Of a stretch of DNA of 64,000 nucleotides, positions 1 to 10,419 are shown one piece after another; within the stretch, counting starts at the first letter, position 1; each line of letters begins with the position of its first letter. Both the position numbers and the translations under genes were made by a program. The stretch lies in contig OZ231126.1 of NCBI GenBank assembly GCA_965153355.1, positions 25,544,001 through 25,608,000 of the forward strand. Reading direction: 5' to 3'. The notes beneath the pieces are model-generated. The model did no database searches. It saw only the letters and a program-made list of their open reading frames with translations, and was not told where the DNA came from. Source of the stretch: Flaccisagitta enflata (taxonomy: Eukaryota; Chaetognatha; Sagittoidea; Aphragmophora).

Positions 1-33
<33 letters not shown>
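1..33. repeat. (TC)n microsatellite at window edge
   Basis: Uninterrupted TC dinucleotides run from the first base, so the tract probably continues outside the window. Confidence 0.95.
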
Positions 34-35
<2 letters not shown>

Positions 36-951
36 TTTGTTTGGCATTGAATGGGTTGAACTTTAAGGAATGTTAGTAACCCTAACCACTGATTGACGTT
101 TCTTCCCATCCGTCACTTCCTCTCCTATCTACACTGTTTAATCATCCTTTGGCTTTGCATCCCCTCCTCCCTTAAGCATCGTCCCTCATCTTCCTCCCCC
201 CTTTCCTCCTCCCTTTCTCCCTCTTCCTCCTTTTCCTTCATTTCATTTTCCCCCACGTCTGAGCTTCAGTCTGGGTCAACCGATCAATCATGTCATGTCT
301 GGATGCTGATGCATAGGGATCGACTACATCTCTTCCATGCAAATAACATCAACATATTTAAATGGACATCAAACTACAAATGTTTGTAACTCGTGTTTAA
401 ATGGTCTCAATTCTTCGAGGCTTGAAACTGATTTAAAATGATTCTAGATGCGCCCCTTTTATGATTTCGAAATAAAAAAAGAATTACGCGAAATGAAAAG
501 AAAGACATTCATTGTAAATGAAGAAAGCATGTATACAGTGCAATAAAACATATACAAAAGTGACAAGGTGATGTAAATCTCCCCTCCCCTTACGCGAGTT
601 ACAGCATTTGAAGCCACAATGACCGTTGAAATATGTGAGAGGTGTTAGAGATTTAACAGATGTTTAAAAAACGTCTCTGAAGAGCTTATGTGAAACTAGT
701 CAGACAAATGCTTAAAAACTGTCGTCGATTTTATCTTTCTTTTCATTACACTTTGACGCATCATTGAAAATTCGTTTCTTATTTTTCAAATTTTGTGAAT
801 CTTCAGTTTTTCCTTCCTGTCCTTGTAAGCTCAAAACATATTTTTCCTTTTTTCAATGGATAGATTTACAAATACATAAACCTTCTTCGTTCATTCTTGA
901 ATATGTGAGACATTGTCCTGTCAAAATATTGTTTTGAAAAAGAAAATTTTC
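34..951. other. Non-coding stretch, nothing recognised
   Basis: AT-rich sequence without a supported gene. The only long open frame (93-389) is a Ser/Pro/Leu-rich translation of a pyrimidine-rich tract and has no domain. I see no element ends. Confidence 0.5.
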
Positions 952-1219
952 ATCAGTCAAGGCAAAAGTACTATCCCTCTATGATTTTGAGTAGAGACAT
1001 CCATCCAGCGGATCCCTAACACGTCAGCAATTCGACTAAGTGAAGTGATCCATCATGTGTACCGTCTAGGTTTAGGCTGGTCAGAACGATTCGAGTTTAC
1101 CCTATCAACCTCATTGTTTACCCACTCTTTATTATACATTCTCTGTCCATCTCTCCATCTTTAGTTCTGCTTCTGAACGCCTCTCTTCACCCTCCACCCC
1201 TCCCTAATAGTAATAATTT

Positions 1220-1266
<47 letters not shown>

Positions 1267-1419
1267 TCAAAGGTGCTGGTAAAAGCCTTGACCATTACCT
1301 TCCCTCTTTTTCTTACCATCTTCATTATCATTATCACTGTCCCAAAACTCGCAATCAATATCATCATCATTATCAACGTTTTAGTCTCAATCATCATCAG
1401 CAGCAATGTTAAAGATAGT
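952..1419 (+). repeat. Segment S, copy 1 (upstream of BEL element)
   Basis: About 470 bp that reappear, mostly in the same order, at 14954-15740. The two copies share non-repetitive sequence around 990-1190 and 14990-15215, then a (TC)n tract (1225-1262 here), then a block beginning near 'aaaggtgctgg' and an ATC-rich end. It is not an LTR of the BEL element, because it lies outside the target duplication. Confidence 0.8.
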
Positions 1420-1509
1420 AGATTGTACGGCTCATTTTCAATATTCCTGTAATGATGTATCTAAATTGCACTGATGGGCATTTTATTCAATCCAATCCAA
1501 CTCAAGAAC

Positions 1510-1583
1510 ATTATCCCCAACATCATCATTATCATCATTATCATCATTATCATCATTATCATTATCATTATCATTATCATTAT
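1510..1583. repeat. (ATC/ATT)n microsatellite, BEL insertion site
   Basis: Mixed ATC/ATT triplet repeats ending exactly where the 5' LTR starts. The tract resumes as (ATC)n after the 3' LTR at 14859, so the BEL element landed inside a microsatellite. Confidence 0.85.
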
Positions 1584-2494
1584 TGTTAGAAATGTATGTC
1601 CGTCCGTTTCTTAGGTATGTGTGCTTTTGTCTCTTTTGCGTGCTTTTGGCTTTTTCTCTTTCTCTACTATTCAATGCCCGCGTCTTTTGTTTCTTGCCAT
1701 TTTTTATATTGAACGCTAGATGGGTAACCATATGGTTGCGCCTTGATTTTGTGCCATTTGTTTTTACTACATAGGCAAATATACGTAACTCGTCCTTCGT
1801 ATCATCCAATTTTTGGATTGATTGATTTTATTTATTTACGGCATTGCTTCCTAAAGTGATTGATTGATTTTTCGTGATCGATTGAATGCGCCCTTGGAAT
1901 TCACTAATTTCAATAATCTCTCATCTTTTTATTGCAGATAAACTGAACGGACAATTAACGTTAGTTTGACTTCGACAGACTGTGGGTTGAAACCAACGAA
2001 AGTGGGCCTAAAAGTAAGTTTTATAGACGCGTCATTGCTTTTATTACGTTGTTTTTATCTTGTTTCCGGTCTGTTATTTTTGTCTTTTGCCCTTTTGCAT
2101 TTTTATTGCCGGATTTTAGCATGGTTTTTACCGCTTGTCTCGATCAGCTTGCTATAGGGATGATATGGATGAATCTAATGGGATGGGCCGGGGCAGGGGC
2201 AGGTATTATCAGGTGGCATGGGCTCTGAAGAAGATGAACATGTTGTCATGTGCTGTTTCTGTCCTTTATTGTGTCCTATCTCGATTTCATGTTATCTTTT
2301 GCGTTTGCTGATCACAATTAACGCCCACTTTCCCTTTCATTTTTTCCCCCTCTCTTCAGTTGTTGAAATTTTTATGGAATAAACGAGACGATCGCCTTCC
2401 TATTTTCCAATCGGCCAACTTTCTTTCACCACAAGTCGTCAGTCAGATAGACGCTCATAGACAGTGCCAGCTGAAACTCGTGGGCGTAATTATA
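1584..2494 (+). repeat. 5' LTR of BEL/Pao element
   Basis: Near-identical to 13943-14853. By eye the two copies differ at roughly a dozen sites, mostly 1-5 base insertions or deletions. Each LTR contains splice-like signals, for example a donor-like 'aaaagtaagt' near 2008-2017 and a pyrimidine tract with acceptor-like 'ctcttcag' just before 2360. That would suit transcription starting in the LTR and a spliced leader exon, which is inference. I could not identify a convincing tRNA primer-binding site immediately after position 2494. Confidence 0.93.
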
Positions 2495-2557
2495 TTTCAA
2501 CAATTTAAAACGACTCGATTCTTTCCCCCTCTTCGACCTCTGAAAACGAAATTGACA

Positions 2558-5500
2558 ATGGCAGCCGCGCGCAACGACGCATACCGCCTCGACCGCTTAA
2601 CGTCATCTCGGGTATCTCACTTCGGTTTGAATCAGTGTCCGAGGTCGAATCGCTTGCGCGCAATGAGGAACGACATCACTGCGGAAATGGAAGGATGCCG
2701 GCGCCTTTTCGACGCCGTCGCTACTTGCACCGAAGGAACGAATGACTCCGACGACGCCGCCTGTGAATCAGATGGCGCTCGACACGGACTTCGGGATATG
2801 GTTTACGACTTCACATCGTATGCAAGGCAAATGGCGCTCGACTCGATGCCCGGCGACCCTCTTCGATTCGCGGGCGTCTACTTTGCGTCGAATCGGCGCG
2901 AATGGGACTCCATGCGTTTCTTTGATCGTGAAAACTATCCAGAGGGTTTTCCTTCCAACGCCGACATCGTGAACGCAGTGCACAATGACATTGGGAATCG
3001 AAAAAGACCCGTCAACGAATCTCATGGAACAGTCTCCCAACTGACACTCACGCCGCCCGTGACAATGTTACTGGCGCCTCCGACTCCAAGGATGCGAACG
3101 TCTTCGCCAAACCCTGACGGATCCGAGTATCTACCACTTCCGGCCCCGCGGCATGGTGCGCACTCCAACTGGCGGCCAATTTTTAAATCTGCCGCCGATC
3201 CAAAGAGGAGATGCCGCCAATCAATGGGTATCAGATTTGGTCTCGGAAATTGAACCTGCGCGTGCGTCTCCAATGGAGCAAGCTGACGACATGCTTGCGG
3301 ATCTCGACGACGCCGACGCTCTCGCAAGAGGCCGCGGGATCATCAACGGATTGACGCCGCAGGAGAGGGCGAGGCGACGCCTCGTCAACAGGAGTGCTGA
3401 GAGAGACAGATGGGGCAGGCAATTGGAGGAGGAAATGCGACAAGGCTGTCGGCTGATTGACGATATGCAGCAGCAACAACGGGAGGAGGAACAGCGACAG
3501 CTACAGGAGCAACAGCAGCAGCATCAATTGCAGATGCAGCAGCAGCACCCCAACAGCAACGTCAACTCCACCAACCACAGGAGCAGCAGCAAACGACGGC
3601 TCAACGGCAGCAGCAAGAGCTGTTGCAGCAGCAGCAGTTGCAGCAACTCCAACAATTTTGTCAACAAGATCCTGCAGCCGGCGCTCAACAACAACAACAA
3701 TACTACCAACAGCAATAAACAACAGCAACATAACAACAACAAGAGCTGCGACAACACCAAACGGCAATGCAGCCGCACGAACAACAACAACAGCGGCAAA
3801 ACGATGCAGGAGAAAATACGCAACAGCAACAGCAGCAGCAACAGCAACCTTCCGCCGCAATCCCAGCGGTGGTAGTGGATCCTCCAGCTTCAAACAACCA
3901 TCTTGTCGAAAGCATGAACGTCAGTGAGGAGACAGAAGAAGAGAGACAGCAACGCCTTGCAGATCAACGTCTGCGCATGATGGCTGAAGGTGAAGGTGGT
4001 GGTGCAGCAACAGCTCCAAAGGCGCCGATCGCGGTGCCACTGGGATTCCAACAGCGAAGCTCATCACAAGAAGACAAAGAGTTATATGACAGAATGTGTA
4101 ACTTTCGCCAGCAGCAGCAACGAGATGAAGATAGAAGAGCAGGAGTATTCAACAATGCGGCAGAAATGCAACGAAAGCACTGGAATAGCCTGAACGACGG
4201 CGGTATTGGTGGAGCTTTAGAGCAGCGGGATGTGAAGCTTAGACAACTGTCTGAGCTGGACCAGCAGCAGCCGCAGCATCTGCCAAAAGACCGTCGATCT
4301 ATCTTCAGAAATTTCAATCCGGGATTGTTCAATTCGAACATAAGGCAACGTCATGTGTAGTCAGTGGAAACGTCCGTCAAGCAGCCGATGCAGCAGCAGC
4401 AACAGCTGGAGCAGCAGCAGCAGCAAGGGGATAGCTGCGCGTCAACTGCAGCAGCAGAATGAACAGCAACAGCGTCCTGACCAGCAACAGCAGCTTCAAC
4501 ATCAACAGTGGCAGCAACAACGGCTTCAACAACAGCAACATCAGGATCAGCATCATCAAACCCCAGCAGCAACGATTCTCCTTACCGCACCGGAAGTGAT
4601 CTTCGAGAAGCAGATTGGTTCTGCTAGAAGGGAGACTGGTCTTCCTCATCAAGAGGAAAAGGTCTTCAACACAGCCGGAAGCGGAGGTGATGCAACGGAG
4701 GCGATGCGCAGGAGGCAGAAGCAAGAGGCCGCTGACGCGATGTTGGCCCAGCAGCTGCAAGATAAAGAAAGAAGAAAAGTCGCTCCCAAGAAGACAACGA
4801 GTGGATTGCAGCCAAAGGCGCCGAAAGTAGCTAGGTAGCGCTCTAGCAATAAGCGGAAGTCATCCAGCAGAATCAACGTTTGCTGGCAAGAAGTGGAGAA
4901 GTCGGAAGATGCAGATTGCAGGAGAGACTTTGCCTGCCGCAGCGAGAGCAGAAGAGAGACAACGAAAAGAAGAACAACAACAGCGACAGTACGTCCCGCC
5001 AAGATTTTGATGCCCCCAGATTCCATCAAGATGATCGTCAACAACAAGTGAATCAGCAAGAGGAAGTTGGGTGGAGTGTAAAAACCACCAAGAAGAGATC
5101 TCCGGTAAAAGTCGGGGGTCAATACGCCTTCATCCAACAACCCCCAGCATCATCAAGTGGTGGAGCATCACTGGCAGCCCGTCAACTGAAGTCCATGTTC
5201 AGATGCCCAACAATCCGGCTCTGGACAGGTTTTTGGAAAGAGCGACGTACAATGATCTCATGCGAGCAAGGGAGGTCGGCCTCAAAGCGTTGGAGAGAGC
5301 AAGACCTGAGAAGCCCTGCAGAGCTTTCATCCACCGACTTCATGATGGAAGAGGAAGTTCAAGATGCTGAGAAGCATGAGGGCTTGACGCAAATGGACAT
5401 CTTATTGGAATTGCCTAAGTGGTTTGCTGGTCCGGCAAAAGAGATCATCGAAACTGCGACTATTGATGCAACTGAAGCGACAGCAAGAGGAGAAATTGAC

Positions 5501-6346
5501 GACGCCGCAAAAATGGACGCTGTTCATGGCGAAGGCGCTGCAAAATACTGGCGGCGCTGTTCAACGAAATCGTCGCGGAGGGCGGTAAGATCCAGTCGCC
5601 ACTCATGCAAGGCATTTCAATTTGATCTGTCTGCAAGGTTGCAAAAGGCAAAGAAGATTGCGAGGGCCTGTGGAGAAGTGCAACAATGCTATCGTGACGA
5701 GCTGCTGCAGGAGACCCTCAACAAGAGGGTCCCTCATCTTGTGATAAATTCTGGGAAAAGCAACATGAAGCAGCCTAAAATGGACAATTATTTTCATTCG
5801 ACAACTTGGTCAATATGATCGAGACATGGGCGGTGATTTCAGCGCAACAAAGGCGCAAGCTGCAAACAGCATCAGTGGCAGCAGTCGCAACTACAGAGAA
5901 AGAAGCGCCATCATCATATGAAGATGCTTGGATCAATGGCTAGTAAAAGACGCAGTCGACGGACCGCTGCAACCTGCAGTGGAATGCATCAAACAGAAGA
6001 ATGTCATCAGCTGTTAGAGTTGGAAGTGGACGCGAGAGTTCGCAAGATCATGTCTCGTCGCCTTTGCTTCCACTGTCTCGCGCCAGGACACAACGCCAAA
6101 GGATGCGCTAACAGACCGACTTGCCAAACCTGCAAGAAGCCGCACGCAACGATTCTCCACGGGCGCACCTACAAGAAAGAAGAAAAGGAAGAGAAGAAAG
6201 GAGAAAATAAGCAGGGAAATAAAGTACCGCTGGCTCCCTCAAAAAGTCAGGAGGATGTGGGCTGCAGCAAAGTACCAACAGCTCCGTCGACGGCGGAGGC
6301 AGCCAATCCTACGGAGGTGATTTCTTCTACTAACGCCACGGCATGA
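2558..6346 (+). pseudogene. gag: BEL/Pao gag, frameshifted, polyglutamine-rich
   Basis: Structural polyprotein region of the retroelement. A likely start is the ATG at 2558 (MAAARND...). The reading then moves among frames in at least six open segments (2558-3253, 3153-3875, 3767-4360, 4353-4838, 4880-5818, 5918-6346). The middle (3460-4560) is CAG/CAA-rich and encodes long glutamine and Q/R/E coiled-coil-like stretches, an unusually large low-complexity insert for a gag. The end carries cysteine-histidine motifs including C-x2-C-x4-H-x4-C (CFHCLAPGHNAKGC, 6065-6106), followed by a C-x2-C...H...H block typical of BEL gag nucleocapsids, then a lysine-rich tail. Frameshifts could be decay or base-calling errors in repeats. 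Confidence 0.85.
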
Positions 6347-6770
6347 CTACGGTGACGGCACGGCGTTGCGGTCCGTCTCTTCATTCGACGACGTTGTCCG
6401 TCCGATTGTTCCAGTGACTATCATAAACAATTTTTCGGGTGCGCAGAGGACGATAGGATTTACTATGATCGACCCAGGCGCTGATCGCGACGTGATCAGT
6501 ACCAATGTCATTCGCAGTCTTCTGATTCCAACAAAACAGTGCAAATGACGGTGATTACTGTGGGAAGTCATGTTGTTGAGGATCGTTTCATCGCATCATT
6601 CACTATGCAATCGGCCGACGAAGAATACGCGTCGACTGCCAACGACGCATTGGTAAGGGATTTGTTAACGAGTGAACGCGACATTCCTCCTTTTCTCCGC
6701 GCGACCTACCTGGACCAACCTCACATCGAAGGCATAAAATTTCCAGAAGCTGGAAAGGCTGTGTGATGAT
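6347..6770 (+). pseudogene. BEL/Pao aspartic protease region, active-site variant
   Basis: Follows the zinc knuckles directly. The segment at 6366-6548 reads ...TIGFTMIDPGADRDVIS..., which aligns with the retropepsin active-site region where D-T/S-G is expected followed by a hydrophobic loop. Here the triad reads Asp-Pro-Gly (Asp codon at 6471-6473), so the Thr/Ser that normally supports the catalytic Asp is missing. A stop at 6546-6548 ends the frame, and homology resumes in another frame from 6539 (DIPPFLRATYLDQP...). Placement rests on order and motif; enzyme activity is unlikely as read. Confidence 0.65.
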
Positions 6771-7895
6771 GATCATCGGAGCGGCGCATGCGGATGCCGC
6801 CGTCGCTCAAGAAATCCGCCGAGGGCCTTCTGGATCTTTGACTTGCTTCAGATGTCTATTCGGTTGGACTGTATGTGGAAAACGGGCAGAGAGGACGAGA
6901 TATTGCGTCGATCACCGCTATCGTGCGACGGATGACCGTGTCCTCAACGACAATATCGATCGCATCTCGACAATCGCGTCCTCAACAGCAACATTGACCG
7001 CATTCCTACTCATGACTTTGCATCAAGCAATCGTCTAGCAAGAGGAGATGGGTGATTCCCTTGAAAATGTCAGAGCGTGCAAAACGTTAGAGTGAAAAGA
7101 CATATATTTTTGCCTAATTGTGAAAAAGTACTTTGCTCCCACATGGAAATTTCATCACGAGAAAATCATGGAGATTCTGAGAAGAGTAAAATCACGACCA
7201 ACTGCGATGAAGCGACTCGGTAACCAACGTCTGCGCTTCAAGCGTGATCCAGCCTTCAAAGAGAGAGTCTTCCGTGAAATCGAGAAGTTTTAATGAAACG
7301 GGAGTGGCGATTGAGATTGATAACGTCGACGACGACGACGGCATTGAGAAACCGCGCTGGCATTTGCCGCTTCACATTGTTGAACTGCGCGGAAAACGCG
7401 CGTATGTCACGATGCGCGTGCGGCGACCGACGGGATCTCACTCAATGATTTGCTCGCCGGAGGTCCAAACTTGATGAATAGCTTAATGGACATCCTCATG
7501 CTTTGGGCTGGGAAGATCGCCTTATGTGTGACATAGCGTTTTTTCCACCAGATCCGCGCGTCCATCCTGACGACGCTGGGACTCTGTTCAGATTCTTCTT
7601 TTGGTTCAAAGATCGTACTCTACGAGAAGCCATTTTGAATCTGTTCTTATCACATGTCTTCGGCAGCCAATCCAGCTCATTCGTCACGTCTTTCACCGTC
7701 AGAAAGCATGCTGAAGTAATCCGGCCCAAATACCCCTACAATGTCTACGATCTTATTCGCTATGGTTTTTACATCGACGACCGAAGTGGGGGTGGAGATT
7801 CGGTCGACGCAGCACCGCAGTTGAAGGTGGACTCGGTGGCGGATATGGCTGACTGCGTGATGGACCTTGTGAAGTGGAAAAGTAACGCGCGGTAA
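6771..7895 (+). pseudogene. pol: BEL/Pao reverse transcriptase, frameshifted
   Basis: RNA-dependent DNA polymerase core in several frames. The pieces recognised are an IIGA-H-AD then FGWTVCG block (from 6770) matching the Pao 'IGADH...GWxLSG' lead-in; a GISLNDLLAGGPN block near 7434-7472, matching the 'GxSLNDLLxxGP' motif; an HPDDAG-LFRFF-W block (from about 7562); and the polymerase box FYIDD with the two catalytic aspartates at 7776-7781 (YIDD 7770-7781). The conserved metal-binding Asp of motif A lies in a frameshifted stretch near 7530. The order and spacing fit BEL/Pao RT. Confidence 0.85.
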
Positions 7896-8298
7896 TTGAT
7901 GGATGGAGATCCGAACGTGCCAATTCCCATCTCAGATAAGCAAGATGATGCGCCGAACGAAGGTGTTGGGCGGGTCCATGGCTTCCGGCGGAAGACGTCT
8001 TCATCTTCATCTGCGACGAGGAATTCAAAACTCTTAGAGCAAAAACACCTCATCACCTTGCCCCCATGCAATAAACTTATGATCCATTGGGACGGAGCCC
8101 AAGCAAGATACATCGGCAGACGACATCTTCAACTCTGTCGGCCCACATGGCAGTGGGATGGGATTCGCCCTTGGAAGAGAGCGTCAAGGAATCCTTCTTC
8201 CGCTACACTTTATCTTGGCCCCTTTTCACAACAATACCGAATTGAACGCTGGTGGAATGGCGGCGCTGCATAATAGTGACATTGGGTGGAAATAACAA
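7896..8298 (+). pseudogene. BEL/Pao RT-RNase H connection, frameshifted
   Basis: Open segment 7896-8273 encodes a tether-like region between the YIDD box and RNase H. It contains 'LPPCNKLMIHWDG', a weak resemblance to the lead-in of BEL RNase H domains. I assign it by position rather than by strong motifs. One or more frame changes occur around 8150-8300. Confidence 0.55.
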
Positions 8299-8877
8299 TT
8301 GAGATCTTTTTTGGTGCGGCCTGCTCAAAAAGGCGGATATGGAGCAGTTGCATATCGACGTCAAGTCAATCGAGATGGAGATGTTCACATTTCATTCATC
8401 GCCTCCAAATCCCACGCCATTCCACTTAATCCCAAACGTGCTTCTCATCACAACAGCGTTCCACGCGTCAAGATTGTATCCGCAGAAAAAGCAGTGCAGC
8501 TCAAACGCTGCGGAAGGACCATCGAATTGGACAATCTCGTCGTCAGATTTTGGTCTGATTCTGAATCTGCACTGAAGATGATTTACAATCCGGCAAAACT
8601 GAGAATTGTATTTTTCGCCAATCGCCTCTCCAAGATCCATAGCGGGTCTGATCCTCAACAGTGGCGCTGGGTTGATTCTACAAACAACCCGGCGGACCAC
8701 TGCAGCAGAGGCATCCAGGCCCACGAAGCCGAAAAATGGCGTCAATTCCATCACGGCCCTGCATTTTTGCGCCTTCTCTCCCGAAGATCAATGGCCAAGA
8801 CGAACATCGCGACGTGCCCTATTTCTGCACAAGTCGCCGCATTGTATGGGGCTGAAAGTGAAAAGAAACAAGGCTGA
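8299..8877 (+). pseudogene. BEL/Pao RNase H domain
   Basis: An uninterrupted frame of 192 codons carries the BEL-type RNase H: GGYGAVAYRR, then a 'HISFIASKS' strand, 'PRVKIVSAEKA' (the usual P-R-x-E-L helix, with the Glu replaced), 'FWSDSESAL' with the catalytic Asp at 8557-8559, 'FFANRLSKI', and the diagnostic 'WRWVDSTNNPADHCSRG' followed by 'GPAFL'. It degrades the RNA strand of the RNA-DNA hybrid during reverse transcription. The domain is the best preserved part of pol together with the integrase C-terminus. The frame ends at a stop at 8875 while homology continues in a second frame. Confidence 0.88.
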
Positions 8878-9180
8878 CGCGATACTTCTTGCGGCAGCTT
8901 CTCGGGAAAATGGATGGCATAAATTGCGGATCATCGGCATGGTTCTTATCGCAGTCAAAAGGTGGAGAGCGTATCCAAGGGCGAAGACACGAGCAGCAAG
9001 GGATCTCCTTCCTAAACCGGAAGTGACGCAAGACGTTTTGGAGGAGGCGCGCAAACAGCTCGTCAAGTCAATGCAGCGGCATCATTATTCAGACGTCTTC
9101 GAACAATTGGAGTTGGGAAAAGTCTTCAAACCAGAAAGCGTCATGACTTCATCATAAAAATAAAGAGATGTGCGGGAATT
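8878..9180 (+). pseudogene. Linker between RNase H and integrase
   Basis: Open to 9157 in a second frame, encoding a helical basic stretch (VKRNKADAILLAAASR... to ...QLELGKVFKPES). In BEL elements this interval carries a loosely conserved helical linker. It ends at a TAA (9155-9157), about 100 bases before the integrase zinc-binding domain reappears in another frame. Confidence 0.6.
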
Positions 9181-10419
9181 GAATCCTTTTTTGTCGATTT
9201 ACTTTACTTGCATTATTCGCGTCGGTAGTCGGCTGAAAACGCCGACATCGCAACAGACGCTAAATTTCCCTTCATCCTGCCGCCAAAGACGAGAAATGTA
9301 CAATCATTGATTCGCCATTATCATCACAATGATTTTCATGCGGGTGCAAAGCATACATTGTGCCAACCACGCCAATTTGTGTGGATTACAAAAGGTCTTC
9401 AGGCTGTCAAGAGCGTCGCCAACACGTGCTTCAGATGCCAGAAGAACTTCAAAAACAACGCAAACCAGCAAATGGCCTATCTCCCACCAAATCGCGTCAA
9501 TCCTGCACCTGACTTTGCAGAGACTGGATTGGATGTCATGGGGCACTTCCTAGTTAAGATGAACGGGCGTGCTGATCACAAGGTGTGGATCGCAGTGTTC
9601 ACCTGTTTCGTCACGCGCCGTCCATGTGGAATTGCTCTCTCAACATGTCAGCCGATGCGATGGTAAATGAATCATCCGCTTTGCAGCAAGGCGCCCAGGA
9701 AACCGCCGTTTCACATCAGATTGCGGGACGAATCTAGTAGGCGCCAATAATATCCTCAAGAAGGAGATGGAAGCTTGGAACCGCCGTCAACTCCCGAATT
9801 GCAGCGGCGCGGCCTTCGGTGGGATTTCATCACGACGAGAACACCCCACTATGGAGGGGTGTGGGAGAGAATCGTCGCTCTCTTTAAGCGCCATCTTGCT
9901 TCCATCTCGACTGGCGCCATCCTCCACGTCGACGTGGCTTCAACACTGCTGCGGAGCTGTGAAGTTGAAGGAATCCTCAATCGTCGTCCTCTGACAGCGC
10001 TCAGCGATGATCCAAATGACTCTGAGGCCCTTACACCGAATCATATCTTAAATCCATCAACATCCGGCCATGCCCCTCTGGATTCAGTGCAACAAGGCGT
10101 CAACTCTGACGCTGACTCTGCGAAGGTTCAATGGAGGCGTGCACCGCGTGTGGATGCATTTTGGAAATCGTGGAGGGTCGAATATTTGTCGCTTCTTCAC
10201 GCGCGAAGCAAATGGTCGAGATCCCAGAAAGACTTTGCGGTGGATGACATGGTCATCGTGGCGGACGCAACGCCGCCTCGTCACAATTGGAGTTTAGGAC
10301 GTGCCGCGGGCGTCGAGGGTTCGCCAGCCCATGTCCGGAGGGCTCACATCCGGCGCCAAGATGGAAAGATCGTGACGAAAGACCGTACGAAGCTCGTGCG
10401 GCTGGAATTGGACTCATAA
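9181..10419 (+). pseudogene. BEL/Pao integrase, frameshifted but catalytic triad visible
   Basis: Integrates the cDNA copy. The HHCC zinc-binding N-terminus is visible: histidines in 'HYHHNDFHAG' (about 9317-9344) and cysteines in CFRC (9427-9438). The catalytic core follows: Asp at 9532-9534 in 'ETGLDVMG', second Asp at 9719-9721 in 'DCGTNLVGA', and Glu at 9865-9867 in 'GGVWERIV', so D-D-E is complete. The C-terminal frame (9775-10419) runs uninterrupted through 'NRRPLTALSDDPNDSEALTPNH' and a WR...FW..W..EYL..L block to a TAA. Between 9667 and 9775 the frame is broken by at least one stop and a shift. Confidence 0.9.

Noticed and set aside
2360-2557. Starting gag at the ATG at 2360, inside the LTR
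   Set aside because: Position 2360 lies within the 5' LTR and the same frame exists in the 3' LTR; the first ATG after the LTR in good context is at 2558.
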